A stretch of 64,000 nucleotides of DNA from Phenylobacterium immobile (ATCC 35973). GTDB lineage: Bacteria; Pseudomonadota; Alphaproteobacteria; Caulobacterales; Caulobacteraceae. The stretch covers positions 62,001 through 126,000 of the forward strand of contig NZ_CVJQ01000001.1 in NCBI RefSeq assembly GCF_001375595.1. Direction: 5' to 3'. This document shows positions 32,166 to 40,654 of the stretch, one piece after another. Under the pieces are notes generated by a model. It did not search any database. It was not told the origin of the DNA and saw only the letters and a list, made by a program, of their open reading frames with translations. The number at the start of each line of letters is the position of its first letter. Within the stretch, counting starts at the first letter, position 1. A program made the translations under genes and the position numbers.

Positions 32166-32648
32166 TTGCAAAGCTTGTTCAAATCAGGCGCGATCCTGGC
32201 CGCTGGTCTTGCGGCGGCGCTGTTCCTGAACGGCTGCATGACGCCGCGCCTCAAGCCAGCGCCCAGCCAGGCGGTGCTGGACGCCCGGGCCGCGCGTGAC
32301 GCCAAGGCCGCCGCCTGCGCCGACATCACCGAGACACCCCTAATAGTCGCGACCTTTGGATTCCAGACCGCGGAACTTTCAGAGACCGCCAAGCTGCGCC
32401 TTGACGAGGCCCGTCATTGGCTGACCTGCCGCACGACAATGACCGCCCGCATCGAGGCGATCGCCGACCGCCGCGGCTCCGAGGCCGACCAGGCCAACCT
32501 GACGCGCCAGCGGCGATCGGCGATCAGCGCCTATCTTGTGGCGGGCGGCGTCCAGCCGGCGCGCATTGTCGAGGCCGAAGCAGCCGCGAGCGCGCAGCCT
32601 GCCGCGAGTGACGTGCTTGTGATCCGCGGCGAAGGCCAAGGCTGGTGA
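32166..32648 (+). CDS. OmpA-like domain lipoprotein
   Basis: About 160 residues from a TTG start at 32166, with GGAGGG 4 bases before it. The lipoprotein signal ends in LFLNGC (Cys about residue 24). After a charged linker comes a reduced OmpA/Pal-type peptidoglycan-binding domain: FGFQTAELSETAKLRLDEA, then IEAIADRRGSEADQANL and RRSAISAYLVAGGV. The usual second-strand motif (GHTD) is replaced by IADRRGS, so peptidoglycan binding may differ. Function is inferred to be envelope anchoring. Confidence 0.75.
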   Translation: MQSLFKSGAILAAGLAAALFLNGCMTPRLKPAPSQAVLDARAARDAKAAACADITETPLIVATFGFQTAELSETAKLRLDEARHWLTCRTTMTARIEAIADRRGSEADQANLTRQRRSAISAYLVAGGVQPARIVEAEAAASAQPAASDVLVIRGEGQGW

Positions 32649-32758
32649 CGACGGGCTCTTTTCGTTCCTCAATTGGCGGCAATGGGGCGGACATCGTCAT
32701 AGCCCCGACACGAGGCCGCACTATCGATGCGGACCCGGCAAATTTAGGGAGAACAGCG

Positions 32759-32983
32759 ATGAGCCATCTGATCTCCATTCGCGCCGCCCAGAACGGTTGG
32801 TCCGTCGAGGGCGACACACTTTCCCACGGCATGATGTTCCTCAGTGGCAAGGAGGCTGAGAACGCTGCGCGCGCGCTCGCCGACCGCTACGCCCAGAGCG
32901 GTCGATCCACCGAAGTGCGGGTCTTCCTGCGCGATGGGTCGCTAGCCGGACGCTTTGTCTGTGCGGCCGAGGAAACCGTCTGA
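32759..32983 (+). CDS. DUF2188-like small protein
   Basis: A 74-residue protein with a strand-helix-strand pattern (GWSVEGDTLS, KEAENAARALADRYAQSG, TEVRVFLRDGSLAGRF) as in DUF2188 proteins. GGGAGA lies 7 bases before the ATG, which supports the start. Function unknown. It is followed at 107 bases by a PRC-barrel gene. Confidence 0.7.
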   Translation: MSHLISIRAAQNGWSVEGDTLSHGMMFLSGKEAENAARALADRYAQSGRSTEVRVFLRDGSLAGRFVCAAEETV

Positions 32984-33054
32984 AGCGACGCCGCAGCAGG
33001 GTCCGCACCGGGAACGCTCAAGCTTCCTAGGAATTTGAGTCTCCGTTCGCTGAA

Positions 33055-33072
33055 ACCCGCCGTCGGGCGGGT
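33055..33072 (+). promoter_or_regulatory. Short hairpin before the PRC-barrel gene
   Basis: Arms ACCCGCC and GGCGGGT with a GTCG loop, ending 18 bases before the ATG at 33091 and just upstream of its GAGGAG ribosome site. It could be a weak terminator of the previous gene or affect translation. No T-run follows. Confidence 0.25.
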
Positions 33073-33090
33073 CGGACGAGGAGAATTTCG

Positions 33091-33480
33091 ATGATCACCC
33101 CTGATCAACCCGGCTCCACGCCGCAATCCGCCGTCACCGGTCACGCGACCATCACAGCCAACCGCGTCGAAGGCACCACCGTCTACAACAAACAGGGCGA
33201 GAAGATCGGCAAGGTCGAGGACCTGATGATCGACAAGGCCAGCGGGCAGGTGCGCTGCGTCACTGCGAGCTTCGGCGCCTTCATGGGCCTGGGCGGCGAC
33301 CTCTATCCCATTCCCTGGTCGATGCTCGACTACGACACGGAAGTTGGCGGCTATGTGATCGACGAAGTCCGCCTGAAAGACGCGCCGTCTCTGAAGCTCG
33401 ACCAACGCTCGCAAGACGACCTGCTGTGGCGCGACGAAGTCTTCAAGTACTGGATGGCCCAGCCCTATTGGCCGGCCTAG
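33091..33480 (+). CDS. PRC-barrel domain protein
   Basis: A 129-residue soluble protein with one PRC-barrel: VEGTTVYNKQGEKIGKVEDL, then VRCVTASFGAFMGLGGDL and the basic PIPWSMLDYDTEVGGYV. Such domains bind RNA, proteins or membranes and occur in stress-induced proteins of this order. GAGGAG lies 7 bases before the ATG. It ends 150 bases before the LptC-like gene; I see no obvious functional link. Confidence 0.85.
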   Translation: MITPDQPGSTPQSAVTGHATITANRVEGTTVYNKQGEKIGKVEDLMIDKASGQVRCVTASFGAFMGLGGDLYPIPWSMLDYDTEVGGYVIDEVRLKDAPSLKLDQRSQDDLLWRDEVFKYWMAQPYWPA

Positions 33481-33630
33481 GGCACCTGCCGGCCCTGGCC
33501 CGAGGGCCACAGTCGGCCAGCTTCGCGACCGCCGGAGTTCTGGCGACGCTTGCTCACAGGGTGCGAAGGTGCGAGGCCCGGCCTATAGTCAGGCCGGGCG
33601 CGACCGCGCGCCCTGCGGGAGCTTTGAGAC

Positions 33631-34224
33631 GTGGCCGAGGCCCGAAGCGCAATCGATATCCGCCAACGGCGGCTGACCACGGTGCGCCGCCTGCGCCTCG
33701 GCTTGCCGCTCATCGCGGCGGCCGTGCTGCTGGCGGTCGCCGGACAGGTTGTCTGGCGCGCGGTGGTCGGCTTCACGACGCGGGCCGCGCCAGCTGAAAC
33801 CGGGGTGCGGATGGTCAAGCCGTCGTTCACCGGCCTGGGCAAGGACGGCAGCCGCTATGTAGTCACCGCGCAGTCTGGCGCGCGTGACGCCGCCAACCCC
33901 GCTACGATCAATCTCGACCAGCCCACAGTGGTCATTGGTCAGCCCGGCGGGCGCACCTCGCGCACGGAGTCAAAGGCCGGAGTCTTCCGCGAAGACCAGA
34001 TGACCCTGACCATGACCGGGGACGTCCGCGGCGAACGCTCCAACGGCGATCGATTCGTGGCCCAGGACGCTGTCATCAACACCCGCACAGGCGCCGTCAG
34101 CGGCCGAACGCTGCGTGGGGCCGGGACGGCTGGCGAGATCCAGGCAGGCGACTACGATGTCGTCGACCGTGGCGACCGGGTCATCATGAAGGGCGGGGTT
34201 CGCGCCCGCATCAATCCGGAATGA
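33631..34224 (+). CDS. LptC-like lipid export protein of the sphingolipid locus
   Basis: A 197-residue single-pass inner-membrane protein: basic N-terminus, one helix (about residues 24-46), then a periplasmic β-rich domain. The domain includes GVRMVKPSFTGLGKDGSRYV, FREDQMTLTMTGDVRGERSN and a closing DRVIMKGGVRARI, the LptC/jellyroll pattern. LptC relays lipopolysaccharide from LptBFG to LptA. It is not next to lptA or lptB, where the housekeeping gene normally lies. It starts the sphingolipid operon and overlaps the flippase gene (ATGA). I infer a paralogue for sphingolipid export together with the LptF/LptG pair at 44.6-46.9 kb. GTG start. Confidence 0.85.
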   Translation: MAEARSAIDIRQRRLTTVRRLRLGLPLIAAAVLLAVAGQVVWRAVVGFTTRAAPAETGVRMVKPSFTGLGKDGSRYVVTAQSGARDAANPATINLDQPTVVIGQPGGRTSRTESKAGVFREDQMTLTMTGDVRGERSNGDRFVAQDAVINTRTGAVSGRTLRGAGTAGEIQAGDYDVVDRGDRVIMKGGVRARINPE

Positions 34225-35696
34225 CGGCCCACAGCGGCGAGGACGCTATTCAGCAAGCGCCGGGGGCGACGGCGAGACGCTTCGCGAGCCGTGGACACCC
34301 GTTGCTCGGACGTGTCCTCGCCAACACCGGTGTCATGCTGGGCGGCCGGATTGGCAACGCCGTCCTCAGCCTAAGCTACCTGGCGGTCGCCGCGCGCGCC
34401 TTGGATGTCCGCAGCGTCGGCGTTCTCGTGCTGATCAACGCCTTCGCCCAGCTGGTCGGCGAAGTGGTCAAGTTCAACTCCTGGCAGACTGTCCTGCACT
34501 ATGGGGCCGACGCGCTCGAACGCGGTGACACACCCGGGTTTCAGCAGGTTGTCCGCTTCACGCTGTTCCTGGATGTCTTAAGCAGTTTCGGCGGGATCGC
34601 CATCGCGATCGCCGCGGCGCTGATCTTCGGCGCCCAACTGGGCTGGACTTCGGCCGATAGCCCCGCCGCAGCCTTCTATTGCCTGTCCATCGCCCTCATG
34701 GTCCCGGCGACCCCAATCGGCCTGCTGCGCCTGTTCAACCGCTTTGACTTCATGACAGCCCAGGCGCCGATACAGTCGGGCGTGCGGCTAGCGGGAAGTC
34801 TGGCGGCCTGGGCCCTGGCGCCCAGCCTGACCGCCTTTCTATTGATCTGGGCGGCCGGAACAGCCATCGCCTTTCTCTACCTCGCTTGGGTTTCCTTGCG
34901 CGAAATGCGGCGCCGCGGCCTGACCACCGGCTTCCGCCTGGCGGGACCGATGACCCGCGGCCTGCCTGGCGCCTGGCGCTTCGCCTGGGCGACCAACGCC
35001 GCCTCCAGCCTGGACGTCGCCTTCACCCACGCCATCACTCTGGTGGTCGGCGCCCTGGTGGGCCCAGCGCCAGCCGCTCTGTGGCGGATCGGCCGCCAAG
35101 TCGCCGACGCCCTGGGCAAGCCGGCGAAGCTTCTGGTGCCGGCCCTTTATCCGGAGCTCGCCCGGCTGCGGGTCACAGAGGGCGAGCGCGCCATGCGCAA
35201 GCTGGCGCTGCAGGTCGGCGTGCTGGGCGGCGGCGTCGGCACCGTGCTGCTGGTCGCGACCGCTGTGGCTGGCCGGCCGCTCCTGACGCTGGTCATGGGA
35301 CCAGCCTTCGCCGACGCCGCCGGCGTCATGGTCTGGCAGGTCGCGGCCGCGGTGATCGGGATCTGGGCCCTGCCGCTGGAGCCCATGCTCGTCTCGCTCG
35401 GCCGGCCGGGCGACGCGGTGAAAGTTCGCATTGTCGTGGCCGCAGCCTTGCTCGCGGCCTTGCCCTGGTTGGTCAAGGCCTTCGGCCCGACCGGCGCGGG
35501 CGCGGGCCTGGTGGTGGCGATGGCGGCGCTGGCGATCGGCATGTTCTTCATGCTGCAGCGTCGCAAGGGACCGGCGCCCGACGCCTCATGTCCCCTGGCG
35601 GCGCCTCTGGCGGCGATGAGCATCGCCGACGAAATTGAGATTGAGAAAATGGCTTGCGTGACCGCCCCGGTCCGGGCCAAGGGCGGGCCGCAATGA
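34221..35696 (+). CDS. MOP-superfamily flippase (polysaccharide/lipid exporter type)
   Basis: A 491-residue polytopic protein with about 12-14 helices, resembling Wzx-type lipid-linked oligosaccharide flippases. It starts near NTGVMLGGRIGNAVLSLSYL, and a conserved basic loop is found in LWRIGRQVADALGKPAKLL. It is translationally coupled at both ends: ATGA with the LptC-like gene and ATGA with the acyl-ACP synthetase gene. Its place inside the sphingolipid operon suggests that it flips a ceramide-based lipid or lipid-linked precursor across the inner membrane. No glycosyltransferase is nearby to support a polysaccharide role. Confidence 0.82.
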   Translation: MTAHSGEDAIQQAPGATARRFASRGHPLLGRVLANTGVMLGGRIGNAVLSLSYLAVAARALDVRSVGVLVLINAFAQLVGEVVKFNSWQTVLHYGADALERGDTPGFQQVVRFTLFLDVLSSFGGIAIAIAAALIFGAQLGWTSADSPAAAFYCLSIALMVPATPIGLLRLFNRFDFMTAQAPIQSGVRLAGSLAAWALAPSLTAFLLIWAAGTAIAFLYLAWVSLREMRRRGLTTGFRLAGPMTRGLPGAWRFAWATNAASSLDVAFTHAITLVVGALVGPAPAALWRIGRQVADALGKPAKLLVPALYPELARLRVTEGERAMRKLALQVGVLGGGVGTVLLVATAVAGRPLLTLVMGPAFADAAGVMVWQVAAAVIGIWALPLEPMLVSLGRPGDAVKVRIVVAAALLAALPWLVKAFGPTGAGAGLVVAMAALAIGMFFMLQRRKGPAPDASCPLAAPLAAMSIADEIEIEKMACVTAPVRAKGGPQ

Positions 35697-37259
35697 TCTT
35701 ACCCACCGCCGCCGACCGCGCCGTCCGGCTCGCTGACTTCGACACCCTCCTCGACGCGCTCGACTATGCGGCGACGGGGGTCACCGGCCTGACGATCCAT
35801 TCCATGCGCGGCGACGTGGCCGAGGCGCTGTCCTACGCCGACCTGCGTGAGCAGGCCCAGGCGCTGGCGGGCCGGCTGCTCGCCGCGGGCCTCGCCCCCG
35901 GGGCCTCCGTGGGCCTGATCGCCGAGACAGATGGCGACTTCGTCCGCGCCTTCTTCGCCTGCCAGTACGCCGGCCTCATCCCGGCGCCCCTGCCCCTGCC
36001 CGCGCCCCTGGGCGGCCGCGAGGCCTATGTCGCCCAGATCGCCGGACTCGCCCTGCTATCTCCAGTTCTCTTCGGGCAGCACGCGCTTTCCGACCGGCGT
36101 GCTCTGCACTCACCGCGCTTTGATGGCGAACGCCCTCGCGACGACCCGCGGCGGCCTGCAGGTGACCCCGAAAGACCGAGCGATTTCCTGGCTGCCGCTC
36201 TATCACGACATGGGCCTGGTCGGTTTCCTGCTAAGTCCCCTGGCCTGCCAGATGTCGGTGGATTTGCTGCCAACGGGGGCTTTCGTGCGCCGGCCGCTCC
36301 TGTGGCTGGATCTCATTGGCCGCAACCAGGCGACCATCTCCTACAGCCCAACCTTCGGTTACGAGCTCTGCGCGCGGCGCGCGGAGCGCGGCGTCGAAGG
36401 CCTGGACCTGTCCAGCTGGCGCATCGCCGGCCTCGGCGGCGACATGGTCCGCATCGCGCCGTTGCTCGAGTTCGCCGAACGGTTCGCCTCGGCGGGGTTC
36501 GATCCCAAGGCGTTTGTGACCAGCTACGGCATGGCCGAGGCGACGCTTGGCCTCAGTATGGCCCCTCTTCAGGGCGGGCTGGTCTACGAGACCCTCGACC
36601 TCGATCGTCTGGAGCGCGACAGCCTCGCCGTGGCGGCCGGACCTATGACAACGGCGAGCCGGGCCTTTTCGCGCTGTGGCCCGGCGCTGCCGAGGCATGA
36701 GCTTGAGGTCAGGGGCTCTGACGGCGAAATCCTGCCCGAACGGGCCGTGGGGCGCGTCTACGCGCGGGGTCCCAGCCTGATGCGCGAGTATTTCAATCAG
36801 CCCGAAGAGACCGCCCGGGTGCTGGCGGACGACGGTTGGCTGGACACCGGCGACATCGGTTTCATCGTCGACGGCGAGATCGTGCTGACCGGCCGCGCCA
36901 AGGACCTGATCATCATCAATGGCCGCAACATCTGGCCGCAGGACCTCGAATGGACCTGTGAGGCCGAGATCGACGCGATCCGAAGCGGTGACGCCGCCGC
37001 CTTTTCGGTGCCGGTCCCCGGCGACGCCGAAGAACAGGTGGTCGTCCTCATCCAGGCCCGCCTCAACGACCCCGAGGCGCGCGCCGCGCTGGTGGGCGAG
37101 ATCGACCGGGTCCTGCGCCAGCGCCACAGCGTCGAAGCCGTGATCCAGCTCGTTGGCGTCCACGGCCTGCCGCAGACCTCATCTGGCAAGCTCAGCCGCT
37201 CGAAGGCTAAGGCGAACTATCTCGCCGGCGCCTATGCCGGGGAGGGTGAGCGGGCTTGA
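35693..37259 (+). pseudogene. Acyl-ACP synthetase (fatty acyl-AMP ligase), broken by a frame-shifting deletion
   Basis: Adenylate-forming ligase that in Caulobacter loads fatty acid onto the sphingolipid acyl carrier protein. The N-terminal part (MILPTAADRA to AYVAQIAGL, about 118 residues) is in one frame. From about 36045 the protein continues in the next frame with CYLQFSSGSTRFPTGV (the AMP-binding P-loop), YSPTFGYELC, TSYGMAEATLGLS, GWLDTGDIGF and KLSRSKAKANY. The joined length is about 520 residues. Related ligases have a further 50-65 or so between those two segments. So this is an internal deletion plus a frame change, not a single-base slip. The start overlaps the flippase stop (ATGA), and the end overlaps the reductase (TTGA). 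Confidence 0.85.
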
Positions 37260-38194
37260 GCGCGCCGGCCGTGACGCGCGGCCTGGTCGCGGTCACCGGT
37301 GCGACCGGCTTTCTTGGCCAGCACCTCGTCCGCGCCCTGGCCGAGGAGGGCTGGCGCATCCGGCTGCTGGTGCGTCGCGATCCGGTCAGCGCGTTCTGGA
37401 AGGACATCACCCCCGAGATCGTCTTCGGCGACCTCTCTGACCCGGTCGCCCTGGCGCGGCTGTGCGCCGGCGCCGACGTGGTCGTCCACAACGCGGGTCT
37501 GATCGCGGGTTCAGACGAGGACTTCCGCAAGGTCAATGTCGAGGCGACCGCTCGCCTGGCGACATTTGTCGCCGGCCACATGGTTCTCGTCTCAAGCCTC
37601 GCCGCGCGCGCGCCCGAACTCTCGCCCTACGCGGCCAGCAAACGCGCCGGTGAGACCGCCGCCCTGAAGGCGCTCGGGCCTGAGCGGCTGACCGTCGCCC
37701 GACCGCCAGCGATCTATGGCCCTGGCGACCGGGAAACCCTGCGGCTCTTCCATGCGGCCCTGAAAAGCCCGATCCTGCCGGTCCTGAACCCCTCCGCAAG
37801 GGTCGCCGTCGTCCATGTCCGGGACGCCGCTCGACAAATTGCAGCGCTTGTCGGCGCACGGGCGCCTGGCGTGTTTGCGCTCAGCGACGGCCGCCCGGAG
37901 GGTTACAGTTGGAAACAACTTATGATGGCGGCGGCCGAGGCCTGCGGCCGTCATCCCCCTGTGATGCGGTTGCCCCACTGCGCGCTTTACGCCATGGCGT
38001 GGGCCGACGGCCTTGCGCGCCACTGGCGTAAAGGCCCGCCGTTGCTTACATTCGGCAAGGTCAACGAGTTGACGTTCTTGGATTGGGGGATCCCGACAAG
38101 CGAGCAGGCGGCGCAGAAGCCCGCCCCTGAATTCGACCTTCTGCCTGGTTTCAGGCATACGATCGATTGGTATCGGTCGCACGGTTGGCTTTGA
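37256..38194 (+). CDS. cerR: NAD(P)-dependent epimerase/reductase, ceramide reductase CerR type
   Basis: A 312-residue extended short-chain dehydrogenase. The dinucleotide-binding motif is VAVTGATGFLGQHLVRAL and the catalytic Tyr-Lys pair is in YAASKRAGE. A TTG start at 37256 overlaps the previous stop as TTGA. In Caulobacter the equivalent gene in the same order (synthetase, reductase, ACP, SPT) reduces the 3-keto group of the newly made sphingolipid, from my memory of published work. Function here follows from that synteny. Confidence 0.85.
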   Translation: MSAPAVTRGLVAVTGATGFLGQHLVRALAEEGWRIRLLVRRDPVSAFWKDITPEIVFGDLSDPVALARLCAGADVVVHNAGLIAGSDEDFRKVNVEATARLATFVAGHMVLVSSLAARAPELSPYAASKRAGETAALKALGPERLTVARPPAIYGPGDRETLRLFHAALKSPILPVLNPSARVAVVHVRDAARQIAALVGARAPGVFALSDGRPEGYSWKQLMMAAAEACGRHPPVMRLPHCALYAMAWADGLARHWRKGPPLLTFGKVNELTFLDWGIPTSEQAAQKPAPEFDLLPGFRHTIDWYRSHGWL

Positions 38195-38259
38195 TCGCAT
38201 TAGTTGAGATGTCTGCGACGACCGCCCAAGGCGGCGTCGACGGTTTGGAGTCGGGTTAA

Positions 38260-38526
38260 ATGGGGATAGTGCAGATGGAGTCGGTCACCGACCTTACCGT
38301 CCGCCAGATTGGCAAGACGGCCAGCGCGGTGATGCAGCGCCCGCTCGAAGTCAGCGCAGAATCTGATATCGGTCGAGACTTAGGCGTCGATTCTCTCACT
38401 TTGATGAACATCGTCATGGACCTTGAGGACGTGTTCGAACTGTCGATCCCCCTCGATCGGCTCGCAGACGTCGAAACCGTCGGCGATCTGGCGAATCTCG
38501 TCAATGAACTCCGGGCGAAGGCGTAG
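38260..38526 (+). CDS. Acyl carrier protein dedicated to sphingolipid synthesis
   Basis: An 88-residue acyl carrier protein. The phosphopantetheine serine is in RDLGVDSLTLMNIVMDLED, followed by the usual acidic helix and VETVGDLANLV. It is 3 bases before the serine palmitoyltransferase gene and is not next to fab genes, so it is a specialised carrier. Family knowledge from Caulobacter: this ACP presents the fatty acyl group to SPT in place of acyl-CoA. An alternative start is ATG 38275. Confidence 0.93.
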   Translation: MGIVQMESVTDLTVRQIGKTASAVMQRPLEVSAESDIGRDLGVDSLTLMNIVMDLEDVFELSIPLDRLADVETVGDLANLVNELRAKA

Positions 38527-38529
38527 ACC

Positions 38530-39747
38530 ATGGGTCTCCTCGACAAGCACAAGACCTATGCGGACGCCTATCAGTCGATCCGCGCGGCCGGCGCAGATCC
38601 GTTCAACGTCCGTTTCGAAGGCGTCACCTCGCCCACGGAGGGGATCGTCAACGGCCAGCGCACGATCCTGCTGGGCACCAACAACTATCTGGGCCTGACT
38701 TTCGACGAGTCGTGCATCGAGGCGTCGAGCACGGCCCTGCACGCCCACGGCACCGGCACCACCGGCTCGCGCATCGCCAACGGCAGCTTCGGCGACCACC
38801 TGGAGTTGGAGCGCGCGATCGCCCGCTTCTACGGTCGCTCCAGCGCCATGACCTTCACCACGGGCTACCAGGCGAACCTCGGCCTATTGTCGACCCTGGT
38901 CGGTCGCGGCGACCACCTACTGCTCGACGCCGACAGCCACGCCAGCCTGTATGACGGCTCGCGGCTTGGCCACGCCGAGGTCATTCGCTTCCGACACAAC
39001 GACCCTGACGACCTCTACAAGCGCCTGCAGCGCCTGAAGGGCCAACCGGGCAACCGCCTGATCGTCGCCGAGGGCGTCTATTCGATGCTGGGAGACACCG
39101 CGCCGCTGAAGGAATTCGCCGCGGTGAAGAAAGAAACCGGCTCCTACCTGCTAGTCGATGAGGCCCATTCCCTGGGCGTGCTCGGTGAAAAGGGCCGCGG
39201 GCTGGCCGAGGCCGCCGGCGTCGAGGAAGACGTCGACATCATCGTCGGCACCTTCTCCAAGAGCCTGGGCGCCATCGGCGGCTTCTGCGTCTCCGACATG
39301 GAGGACTTCGACGTGATGCGGGTGGTTTGCCGCCCCTACATGTTCACCGCCTCGCTGCCGCCGGCCGTGGTCGCCTCGACCCTGAAGGCGCTCGAGGTCA
39401 TCGAGGCTCGGCCGGAGCTGCGCCACAAGCTGACGGCCAACGCAAAGCGCCTGTACGAGGGCCTGAAGGGTCTGGGCTTCACCGTCGGTCCGGAATGCAG
39501 CCCGATCGTCGCCGTGACCGTGCCCGACCAACCGCGGGCGATCGCGATCTGGAAGGCGCTGCTGGACGCCGGGGTCTATCTGAACCTGGCTCTTCCGCCG
39601 GCGACGCCGGATGCCAAGCCCCTGCTGCGCTCCAGCGTCAGCGCCGCCCACTCGGACGAGCAGATCGACCGGGTGATCGCGGTGTTCAGCGAAGTCGGCC
39701 AGGCGTTCGGCCTGCTCGATACGCCGCGCCAGCGCGCCTCGGCCTAG
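38530..39747 (+). CDS. spt: Serine palmitoyltransferase
   Basis: A 405-residue PLP enzyme of the α-oxoamine synthase family that condenses serine with an acyl thioester to 3-ketosphinganine, the first step of sphingolipid synthesis. It shows LHAHGTGTTGSRIANGSFGD, LLVDEAHSLGVLGEKGRG and the PLP lysine in VGTFSKSLGAIGGFC. The gene cluster separates it from the related KBL and BioF enzymes: a private ACP, the reductase and GNAT-type ceramide synthase are all close. Soluble, with no membrane anchor. Confidence 0.95.
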   Translation: MGLLDKHKTYADAYQSIRAAGADPFNVRFEGVTSPTEGIVNGQRTILLGTNNYLGLTFDESCIEASSTALHAHGTGTTGSRIANGSFGDHLELERAIARFYGRSSAMTFTTGYQANLGLLSTLVGRGDHLLLDADSHASLYDGSRLGHAEVIRFRHNDPDDLYKRLQRLKGQPGNRLIVAEGVYSMLGDTAPLKEFAAVKKETGSYLLVDEAHSLGVLGEKGRGLAEAAGVEEDVDIIVGTFSKSLGAIGGFCVSDMEDFDVMRVVCRPYMFTASLPPAVVASTLKALEVIEARPELRHKLTANAKRLYEGLKGLGFTVGPECSPIVAVTVPDQPRAIAIWKALLDAGVYLNLALPPATPDAKPLLRSSVSAAHSDEQIDRVIAVFSEVGQAFGLLDTPRQRASA

Positions 39748-39751
39748 GATT

Positions 39752-40654
39752 TTAGGGGCGCCCCCGCCGGGCGCGCCACAGCTTCAGCATCATGGCCGGT
39801 GCAGCCAGCACCGGATGGCGTTCGGTCCAGGGCGTCAGCGGCAAGGCGACACCGGTGTGGCGCTCGATCTTCCACACGGCGTAGCGCGCGGCGCCCTCGA
39901 AGGTGAATGCCGCCTTGATCAGGCGAGCGATGTTCAGCGGCCGGCCGAACGTGCGGCGCCTGCGCCAGGCGCGCAGCACGGCGGCGCGATCGGACGGACG
40001 CGGGGCCAACTGGCCTTCCGCCTGATCGAACGCCAGGCCATCGGCCGTCCACGCCTGGGTGATGCGCCGGGCGTAGCGGTCGGGATCGACAGCGAGGATC
40101 GCCTGCTCACGGCCGCCGGGCTCCACGCGGAACTCCGCCGCATAGGTCTGCCGGAAAAGCGCCGTCCAATAATCCAGCGGCGGCGCGCAGCGGGGACCAA
40201 GAGCCGCGGCGAAGCGGGCGGCGGTCCGGGCGGCCTGCTCAGCGGCGCTATGCACGGCGGCTGCGGCTGCGGCGTCGCGGCTCCAGGCCAGGACGCTGGG
40301 TTGGACGAAGCGGGTCCAGATCGTCGTATCCAGCCCCTGGCCGCCGGCGGCGTGGGCGAATTGCGCCAGACTCATGACGGCGACCTTGGCCCGCAGACGA
40401 CCTTCGCCATCGTTCCACTCCCGATAGCCGACATCAGGCCACAGCCAGCGGCTGACGAGGCGCTTCGGCGGACTCGCGGTCAGCACATAGAAGTCGAGAA
40501 CGCCTTCGCGGTCGCCGCTTCGCAGGACCGAACCATAGAACAGCACCGCCGCGGCGTCGGGCGTCTCGGCGGCCAGCGCCTCGGCGAAGGACTGGGCGAA
40601 CGCGGGCGCGGGCCGGGCAAGCTCGTCACGAACCGCTTCCGCAAGCGCGGTCAT
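39752..40654 (-). CDS. Nucleotidyltransferase-like protein of the sphingolipid head-group operon
   Basis: A 300-residue protein. Near residue 35-60 it has AVLFYGSVLRSGDREGVLDF, resembling the GS-x-DxD start of nucleotidyltransferases. A later block reads LRAKVAVMSLAQFAHAA and then TRFVQPSVLAW. The order recalls the mitochondrial CDP-diacylglycerol synthase Tam41 (YGSG, DF, then a GRLxKPV-like segment); this is a weak, by-eye likeness. It is the last gene of a coupled trio with a lipid kinase and a CDP-alcohol phosphotransferase (ATGA overlap). It corresponds in position to cpgA of the Caulobacter ceramide-phosphoglycerate genes, as I remember them. Confidence 0.7.
   Translation of the reverse strand: MTALAEAVRDELARPAPAFAQSFAEALAAETPDAAAVLFYGSVLRSGDREGVLDFYVLTASPPKRLVSRWLWPDVGYREWNDGEGRLRAKVAVMSLAQFAHAAGGQGLDTTIWTRFVQPSVLAWSRDAAAAAAVHSAAEQAARTAARFAAALGPRCAPPLDYWTALFRQTYAAEFRVEPGGREQAILAVDPDRYARRITQAWTADGLAFDQAEGQLAPRPSDRAAVLRAWRRRRTFGRPLNIARLIKAAFTFEGAARYAVWKIERHTGVALPLTPWTERHPVLAAPAMMLKLWRARRGRP

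Noticed and set aside
33010..33047. GGAAC and CGTT elements upstream of the PRC-barrel gene as an ECF sigma promoter
   Set aside because: The spacing between them is 28 bases, far from the 16-17 expected for the known stress sigma factor of Caulobacter.
36650..36720. A second frameshift in the acyl-ACP synthetase near RAFSRCGPALPRHE
   Set aside because: The frame reads smoothly from TSYGMAEATLGLS through RCGPALPRHELEVRG to the C-terminus, so one break near 36045 explains the gene.
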